Source: Urophycis tenuis (lineage: Eukaryota; Chordata; Actinopteri; Gadiformes; Phycidae). Taken from it: a DNA stretch of 64,000 nt. Both the position numbers and the translations under genes were made by a program. Positions 56,808 to 64,000 of this stretch are shown here, in pieces (within the stretch, counting starts at the first letter, position 1; every line of letters begins with the position of its first letter). Under the pieces are notes generated by a model. That model saw only the letters and a list, made by a program, of their open reading frames with translations. It made no database searches and had not been told where the DNA came from. The stretch lies in the NCBI GenBank assembly GCA_036785325.1, contig JAXIVH010000020.1, forward strand, positions 7,173,879 to 7,237,878, written 5' to 3'.

Positions 56808-57431
56808 GTAAGTATGTGCCCCCTCCTCTCCATAACCAAAACAATGTATCCTAAAAAGTGTTTTACTTACCTTTACTTACCTCGACGTTACCTCAACAAA
56901 TGATCACTCCTAAAAAAGCTTAAACCCAATACCAATTCCATTTCGGAAACGACACACCTTGAGAATTGATCACTCTCGGGGGGGCCTCCCTTGGGTGAGG
57001 GTGTATAGTGACAATGGCCAGAAACACCCTATGATCCAAGGGTCCACTACTGATGACGTGTCCTAATATTTCGATAGCACGTTTATACTAAAATAGAAAT
57101 GGAAAAGAAAAGTCTCACTCCAGCTGTGACTCGTCTTTATTCAAATAAGTAAATATACCAATGCATTGGAAGTACCTTCAATCAAACTAGATTGACCTCC
57201 ATCTTGGAACAAAGAAAACCTTTGGGAAAAGGAAAAACAAGTCTATATCTCCAAATCAGCGGTTATATCACAACAAGACAGATAACCATTTCGTTTTACT
57301 TCATTCTTGGTAATATGGGAAAAGAGAGCTGCGGATGACTAGATATTGGCGAGTGCAACTGCCTTTGATCCCCTATTCAACTACCGAGTCGTTGGATGAG
57401 GTGGGGGGGGTCATCGAGATAACTCTAACGA

Positions 57432-58312
57432 ACCCAACCCTAACCATAGGCCTAACCTTAGCCCTAACCCTAACTCAACCCTAACACTAACCCTTACCTT
57501 GGCCCTAATCTTAACACTAACCTCAACCCCTAACCTTAGCCTTAACACTAACCCTAACCCCTACTCTAACTCTAACCCTAACCCCTACTCTAACTCTAAC
57601 CCTAAGCCTACCCTAACCTCCAACACTAACCCTACCCTAACTCTAACCCTAACTCTAACCTTTGCCCTAACTTTAGCCCTAACCCTAGCCTCAGCCATAA
57701 CCCTAACCCTAACCTTAGCCCTAACCCTAACCTTAACCCTAACCCTAACCTTGGCCCTAACCTTAACACTAACCTCAAACCTAACCTTAACCCTAACCTC
57801 AGCCATAACCCTAACCCTAACCTTAGCCCTAACCCTAATTCTAGCCCTAACCCTAATCTTAACCATAACCTTAACCCTAACCTTGGCCCTAACACTTAAC
57901 CTAACCTTATCCATAACACTAACCCTAACCTCAACCCTAACCTTAACCCCAATCTCAGCCGTAACTCCAACCCTAACCTTATCCCTAACCTTAAACCTAA
58001 CCCTAACCTCAGCCCTAACCTTAACCCTAACCTCAGCCCTCATCTTAACCCTAACCCCTAACCCCTAACCTCTAACCCTAACCCTAACCTTACCCTAACC
58101 GTAACGCTAACCCTAACCCTTACTCTAACCTTAGCCCTAACCTTAGCCCTAACCGTAACCCTAACCTTAACCCTAAACCGTAACCTTATACCTAACCCTA
58201 ACCTCAGCCCTAACCTTAACCCTAACCGCAACCCCTCCCATTTACTTCAAACCTAACGTTAAGGTTAACTGCTAACTCTACCCCTAAATCTACCCTAACC
58301 TTAACCTACACT
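57432..58312 (+). repeat. Degenerate telomere-like array of B10
   Basis: Lacks TAACGC in the ACTCTAACGCTAACCC segment and one CCTTAACCCTAA near the end. CCGTAACTCCAACCC replaces CCGTAACCCCAACCC. Confidence 0.95.
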
Positions 58313-58491
58313 TGACATATTGGAGGAAGAAGACAATTACCCAGCATGCATTTCATCCGGAAAACTTTTCACAAAAAAACCCATTACCCAAGTACCTACG
58401 GCGAGAATAGACTACCCCAAGAAATTGTTGTTTTGGGTGAGGAAAGTAAGCCATTGAGTCTTCTCTAAGGTCAACTTCCTACACAATCTCT

Positions 58492-58862
58492 GTAGTCGCG
58501 CGGTGTATGGGGCACAGGAATTGTTATTAACAGGCTGTTCGGCATGGGGTCCTGGAGGGGCCAGGGAGGCAGTGCTTAGTCGCGGCTGGCCTTGGCCTTT
58601 CCTACCCTGGGACCGACTGGGAAGGCACCGCTGGTCGGGGCTGGTCTTGGTCTTTCCTAGGTCTGGACACCCATCGCTGAGGATAGCTGCATTGGGGGAC
58701 CGTGGAGGCAGTGCTTTGTCACGGCTGGCCTCGGTCCTTCGTGACCCCAGTTTTCTGCTAGTTCATCTGGACCCAACAGAGGACAAGAACCAAGCTCCGG
58801 CCCTGATTGGCCAAACCAGGGCTACCTAGCGGTGTTAACAACTGGTTTGTGCTGGTCAGGGG
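58492..58862 (-). promoter_or_regulatory. GC-rich island of B10
   Basis: Three-block structure, minus-strand CCAAT and plus-strand GTAAGTATG donor unchanged. Confidence 0.35.
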
Positions 58863-59486
58863 GTAAGTATGTGCCCCCTCCTCTCCATAACCAAAACAAT
58901 GTATCCTAAAAAGTGTTTTACTCAACTTTACTTACCTCGACGTTACCTCAACAAATGATCACTCCTAAAAAAGCTTAAACCCAATACCAATTCCATTTCG
59001 GAAACGACACACCTTGAGAATTGATCACTCTCGGGGGGGCCTCCCTTGGGTGAGGGTGTATAGTGACAATGGCCAGAAACACCCTATGATCCCAGGGTCC
59101 ACTACTGATGACGTGTCCTAATATTTCGATAGCACGTTTATACTAAAATAGAAATGGAAAAGAAAAGTCTCACTCCAGCTGTGACTCGTCTTTATTCAAA
59201 TAAGTAAATATACCAATGCATTGGAAGTACCTTCAATCAAACTAGATTGACCTTCATCTTGGAACAAAGAAAACCTTTGGGAAAAGGAAAAACAAGTCTA
59301 TATCTCCAAATCAGCGGTTATATCACAACAAGACAGATAACCATTTCGTTTTACTTCATTCTTGGTAATATGGGAAAAGAGAGCTGCGGATGACTAGATA
59401 TTGGCGAGTGCAACTGCCTTTGATCCCCTATTCAACTACCGAGTCGTTGGATGAGGTGGGGGGGGTCATCGAGATAACTCTAACGA

Positions 59487-60385
59487 ACCCAACCCTAACC
59501 ATAGGCCTAACCTTAGCCCTAACCCTAACTCAACCCTAACACTAACCCTTACCTTGGCCCTAATCTTAACACTAACCTCAACCCCTAACCTTAGCCTTAA
59601 CACTAACCCTAACCCCTACTCTAACTCTAACCCTAACCCCTACTCTAACTCTAACCCTAAGCCTACCCTAACCTCCAACACTAACCCTACCCTAACTCTA
59701 ACGCTAACCCTAACTCTAACCTTTGCCCTAACTTTAGCCCTAACCCTAGCCTCAGCCATAACCCTAACCCTAACCTTAGCCCTAACCCTAACCTTAACCC
59801 TAACCCTAACCTTGGCCCTAACCTTAACACTAACCTCAAACCTAACCTTAACCCTAACCTCAGCCATAACCCTAACCCTAACCTTAGCCCTAACCCTAAT
59901 TCTAGCCCTAACCCTAATCTTAACCATAACCTTAACCCTAACCTTGGCCCTAACACTTAACCTAACCTTATCCATAACACTAACCCTAACCTCAACCCTA
60001 ACCTTAACCCCAATCTCAGCCGTAACCCCAACCCTAACCTTATCCCTAACCTTAAACCTAACCCTAACCTCAGCCCTAACCTTAACCCTAACCTCAGCCC
60101 TCATCTTAACCCTAACCCCTAACCCCTAACCTCTAACCCTAACCCTAACCTTACCCTAACCGTAACGCTAACCCTAACCCTTACTCTAACCTTAGCCCTA
60201 ACCTTAGCCCTAACCGTAACCCTAACCTTAACCCTAACCTTAACCCTAAACCGTAACCTTATACCTAACCCTAACCTCAGCCCTAACCTTAACCCTAACC
60301 GCAACCCCTCCCATTTACTTCAAACCTAACGTTAAGGTTAACTGCTAACTCTACCCCTAAATCTACCCTAACCTTAACCTACACT
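59487..60385 (+). repeat. Degenerate telomere-like array of B11
   Basis: Follows the B3 array variant for variant over its whole length, although the two units lie 31.6 kb apart. Confidence 0.95.
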
Positions 60386-60564
60386 TGACATATTGGAGGA
60401 AGAAGACAATTACCCAGCATGCATTTCATCCGGAAAACTTTTCACAAAAAAACCCATTACCCAAGTACCTACGGCGAGAATAGACTACCCCAAGAAATTG
60501 TTGTTTTGGGTGAGGAAAGTAAGCCATTGAGTCTTCTCTAAGGTCAACTTCCTACACAATCTCT

Positions 60565-60935
60565 GTAGTCGTGCGGTGTATGGGGCACAGGAATTGTTAT
60601 TAACAGGCTGTTCGGCATGGGGTCCTGGAGGGGCCAGGGAGGCAGTGCTTAGTCGCGGCTGGCCTTGGCCTTTCCTACCCTGGGACCGACTGGGAAGGCA
60701 CCGCTGGTCGGGGCTGGTCTTGGTCTTTCCTAGGTCTGGACACCCATCGCTGAGGATAGCTGCATTGGGGGACCGTGGAGGCAGTGCTTTGTCACGGCTG
60801 GCCTCGGTCCTTCGTGACCCCAGTTTTCTGCTAGTTCATCTGGACCCAACAGAGGACAAGAACCAAGCTCCGGCCCTGATTGGCCAAACCAGGGCTACCT
60901 AGCGGTGTTAACAACTGGTTTGTGCTGGTCAGGGG
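60565..60935 (-). promoter_or_regulatory. GC-rich island of B11
   Basis: As B3 apart from one CpG lost at its left edge. Confidence 0.35.
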
Positions 60936-61560
60936 GTAAGTATGTGCCCCCTCCTCTCCATAACCAAAACAATGTATCCTAAAAAGTGTTTTACTTACCT
61001 TTACTTACCTCGACGTTACCTCAACAAATGATCACTCCTAAAAAAGCTTAAACCCAATACCAATTCCATTTCGGAAACGACACACCTTGAGAATTGATCA
61101 CTCTCGGGGGGGCCTCCCTTGGGTGAGGGTGTATAGTGACAATGGCCAGAAACACCCTATGATCCCAGGGTCCACTACTGATGACGTGTCCTAATATTTC
61201 GATAGCACGTTTATACTAAAATAGAAATGGAAAAGAAAAGTCTCACTCCAGCTGTGACTCGTCTTTATTCAAATAAGTAAATATACCAATGCATTGGAAG
61301 TACCTTCAATCAAACTAGATTGACCTCCATCTTGGAACAAAGAAAACCTTTGGGAAAAGGAAAAACAAGTCTATATCTCCAAATCAGCGGTTATATCACA
61401 ACAAGACAGATAACCATTTCGTTTTACTTCATTCTTGGTAATATGGGAAAAGAGAGCTGCGGATGACTAGATATTGGCGAGTGCAACTGCCTTTGATCCC
61501 CTATTCAACTACCGAGTCGTTGGATGAGGTGGGGGGGGTCATCGAGATAACTCTAACGAA

Positions 61561-62239
61561 CCTAACCGAGCCAGGGCCATGGAAAGAACGGGCTCTCTAC
61601 ACAACCCATTTATATTACCTTACCAACTGTTATTCACAAAACGACCACTAGATGGAGGCGATGGACCACCACTGAAGAATCAAAAGAAGGCAACCAGCCT
61701 TTAACACAAAGACTAAAAACTCACTCCAGCTGTGATCCTCTTTATCTAAATAAATAAATAAACAAAAATGAATAAATAAATAGACTAAATAAATATACAA
61801 ATATAAATAAATAAATTAAATATAGATTACCTTACCAACTATTGCAATTACCTATTATTATTGTTATTATTATTATTACTTACCTATTAATGCAATTTCC
61901 CAACCTGGGAACAATAGAGTATTTCTATTTCTATTTCTATAACTCTTCTTCACAAAACGACCACTAGGTGGAGACGACGCACCACCAGCGAGGAATCAAA
62001 AGAGGAGGAACAACCTTGAATACAAAGATTAAAACCCACTCCAGCTGTGAGTCTCTCGATGTATTTATTTACTAAAAAAATATATATTAAATATATATAC
62101 TCCTCCCATCTCTTCTCCCCTGTCTTCCCTCATGGAAATGAGGGAGTTGGGGGAGATAGAGTGTACTAGCCCGATCCGGCGGGGGTGAGTTCAGTCCGTA
62201 CAGACTGTCTCACCTTGACTCTACCTTCCTCAATCTCTA
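61561..62239. promoter_or_regulatory. Long-type segment of B12 with paired CTCF-like motifs
   Basis: CTCF-like motifs at 61642-61660 and 61968-61986, both unchanged; LINE-like tail on the minus strand at 61886-61941. The second block reads CACTCCAGCTGTGAG where the others have CACTCCAGCGGTGAG, nearer to the sister block. Confidence 0.45.
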
Positions 62240-63175
62240 GCTCTAACTCTAACCCTAGGGATAACCTCAACCCCAACTCTAACCATAGGCCTAACCTTAG
62301 CCCTAACCCTAACTCAACCCTAACACTAACCCTTACCTTGGCCCTAATCTTAACACTAACCTCAACCCCTAACCTTAGCCTTAACACTAACCCTAACCCC
62401 TACTCTAACTCTAACCCTAACCCCTACTCTAACTCTAACCCTAAGCCTACCCTAACCTCCAACACTAACCCTACCCTAACTCTAACGCTAACCCTAACTC
62501 TAACCTTTGCCCTAACTTTAGCCCTAACCCTAGCCTCAGCCATAACCCTAACCCTAACCTTAGCCCTAACCCTAACCTTAACCCTAACCCTAACCTTGGC
62601 CCTAACCTTAACACTAACCCTAACCTCAAACCTAACCTTAACCCTAACCTCAGCCATAACCCTAACCCTAACCTTAGCCCTAACCCTAATTCTAGCCCTA
62701 ACCCTAATCTTAACCATAACCTTAACCCTAACCTTGGCCCTAACACTTAACCTAACCTTATCCATAACACTAACCCTAACCTCAACCCTAACCTTAACCC
62801 CAATCTCAGCCGTAACCCCAACCCTAACCTTATCCCTAACCTTAAACCTAACCCTAACCTCAGCCCTAACCTTAACCCTAACCTCAGCCCTCATCTTAAC
62901 CCTAACCCCTAACCCCTAACCTCTAACCCTAACCCTAACCTTACCCTAACCGTAACGCTAACCCTAACCCTTACTCTAACCTTAGCCCTAACCTTAGCCC
63001 TAATCGTAACCCTAACCTTAACCCTAACCTTAACCCTAAACCGTAACCTTATACCTAACCCTAACCTCAGCCCTAACCTTAACCCTAACCGCAACCCCTC
63101 CCATTTACTTCAAACCTAACGTTAAGGTTAACTGCTAACTCTACCCCTAAATCTACCCTAACCTTAACCTACACT
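62240..63175 (+). repeat. Degenerate telomere-like array of B12
   Basis: As B6, with one extra hexamer (ACACTAACCCTAACCTC) and two substitutions (CCCCAACTCTAACC; CCCTAATCGTAACC). Confidence 0.95.
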
Positions 63176-63354
63176 TGACATATTGGAGGAAGAAGACAAT
63201 TACCCAGCATGCATTTCATCCGGAAAACTTTTCACAAAAAAACCCATTACCGAAGTACCTACGGCGAGAATAGACTACCCCAAGAAATTGTTGTTTTGGG
63301 TGAGGAAAGTAAGCCATTGAGTCTTCTCTAAGGTCAACTTCCCACACAATCTCT

Positions 63355-63725
63355 GTAGTCGCGCGGTGTATGGGGCACAGGAATTGTTATTAACAGGCTG
63401 TTCGGCATGGGGTCCTGGAGGGGCCAGGGAGGCAGTGCTTAGTCGCGGCTGGCCTTGGCCTTTCCTACCCTGGGACCGACTGGGAAGGCACCGCTGGTCG
63501 GGGCTGGTCTTGGTCTTTCCTAGGTCTGGACACCCATCGCTGAGGATAGCTGCATTGGGGGACCGTGGAGGCAGTGCTTTGTCACGGCTGGCCTCGGTCC
63601 TTCGTGACCCCAGTTTTCTGCTAGTTCATCTGGACCCAACAGAGGACAAGAACCAAGCTCCGGCCCTGATTGGCCAAACCAGGGCTACCTAGCGGTGTTA
63701 ACAACTGGTTTGTGCTGGTCAGGGG
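63355..63725 (-). promoter_or_regulatory. GC-rich island of B12
   Basis: As the other islands, with ACTTCCCACACAATC in its left flank. Minus-strand CCAAT and plus-strand donor present. Confidence 0.35.
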
Positions 63726-64000
63726 GTAAGTATGTGCCCCCTCCTCTCCATAACCAAAACAATGTATCCTAAAAAGTGTTTTACTTACCTTTACTTACCT
63801 CGACGTTACCTCAACAAATGATCACTCCTAAAAGAGCTTAAACCCAATACCAATTCCATTTCGGAAACGACACACCTTGAGAATTGATCACTCTCGGGGG
63901 GGCCTCCCTTGGGTGAGGGTGTATAGTGACAATGGCCAGAAACACCCTATGATCCCAGGGTCCACTACTGATGACGTGTCCTAATATTTCGATAGCACGT

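Larger units (their letters stand above)
55195..57341 (+). repeat. Module B unit B9 (short type, 2147 bp, expanded array)
   Basis: Short-type leader with GAACCTAACCC at the deletion scar, where other short units read GAACCCAACCC. Tail as other units. Confidence 0.9.
57342..59396 (+). repeat. Module B unit B10 (short type, 2055 bp)
   Basis: Shortest complete unit. Its array (57432-58312) lacks two hexamer blocks of B3. The tail has TTTTACTCAACTTTACTTACC, which disrupts one of the two minus-strand donor motifs. Confidence 0.9.
59397..61469 (+). repeat. Module B unit B11 (short type, 2073 bp)
   Basis: Same length as B3 and the same array layout. The island flank reads GTAGTCGTGCGG where others read GTAGTCGCGCGG. 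Confidence 0.9.
61470..64000 (+). repeat. Module B unit B12 (long type), runs off the window
   Basis: Long-type unit with GGGCCATGGAAAG where the others read GGGCCATCGAAAG. It also has a longer (ATT)n run with a GTT interruption. The window ends inside its tail. Confidence 0.9.

Overview
This window reads as vertebrate, most likely teleost fish, subtelomeric or pericentromeric repeat DNA. No intact protein-coding gene could be supported. The clues are vertebrate-type telomere repeats (CCCTAA on the + strand, always in the same orientation), long CA/TA microsatellites, eukaryotic splice sites, a LINE-like 3' tail of a kind common in fish, and a spliced exon that resembles a fish transposon-derived gene family. 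Nothing looks prokaryotic. No database search was possible, so all family names rest on motif recognition.

Two composite macrosatellites fill almost everything. Module A occupies 1-22254, about 32920-47172 and 50500-52423. Each A unit is a 504-bp exon-like block with a consensus 3' splice site in front and CAA|GTAAGT behind. It is followed by a (CA)n/(CG)n/(TA)n microsatellite, a spacer of about 185 bp, an array of a 214-bp satellite, and a second spacer of about 190 bp leading to the next exon. There are 12 exon copies (two incomplete) and 13 arrays with roughly 15, 18, 6, 4, 33, 3, 2, 2, 26, 3, 5, 6 and 6 monomers. Array length explains nearly all the size differences between A units. All exon copies are scored as pseudogene fragments: the proline-rich N-terminal part and the motif-bearing C-terminal part lie in different frames, and seven copies also carry a TGA.

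Module B occupies 22255 to about 32300, 47173-50503 and 52424-64000. Each B unit is about 2.0-2.8 kb. It has a short leader, then in 'long' units only a ~700-bp segment with two CTCF-like motifs and a LINE tail. Next come a degenerate telomere-like array of about 0.45-0.97 kb, a CpG-containing GC-rich island of about 370 bp, and an A/T-rich tail. There are 12 units, of which one is truncated by fusion, one has only its leader, and one runs off the window. The telomere-like arrays are copied as fixed sequence from unit to unit, so they belong to the macrosatellite and are not independent telomere remnants.

The segment 31817-33386 links the modules in an order seen only once. A short near-perfect telomere tract leads into a CCCAATTTGG/telomere hybrid minisatellite, then a mostly single-copy stretch with a strong CTCF-like site, three CCAAT boxes and a CRE-like site. 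Splice-donor-like sites and a diverged first satellite monomer follow. This may be the founder 5' end of the gene whose exon was amplified. The other A-to-B junction (AAGCTT|GATATTGG) occurs three times in the same form, and one B-to-A fusion (50500-50503) creates a chimeric reading frame. These show large duplications and recombination between the two modules.
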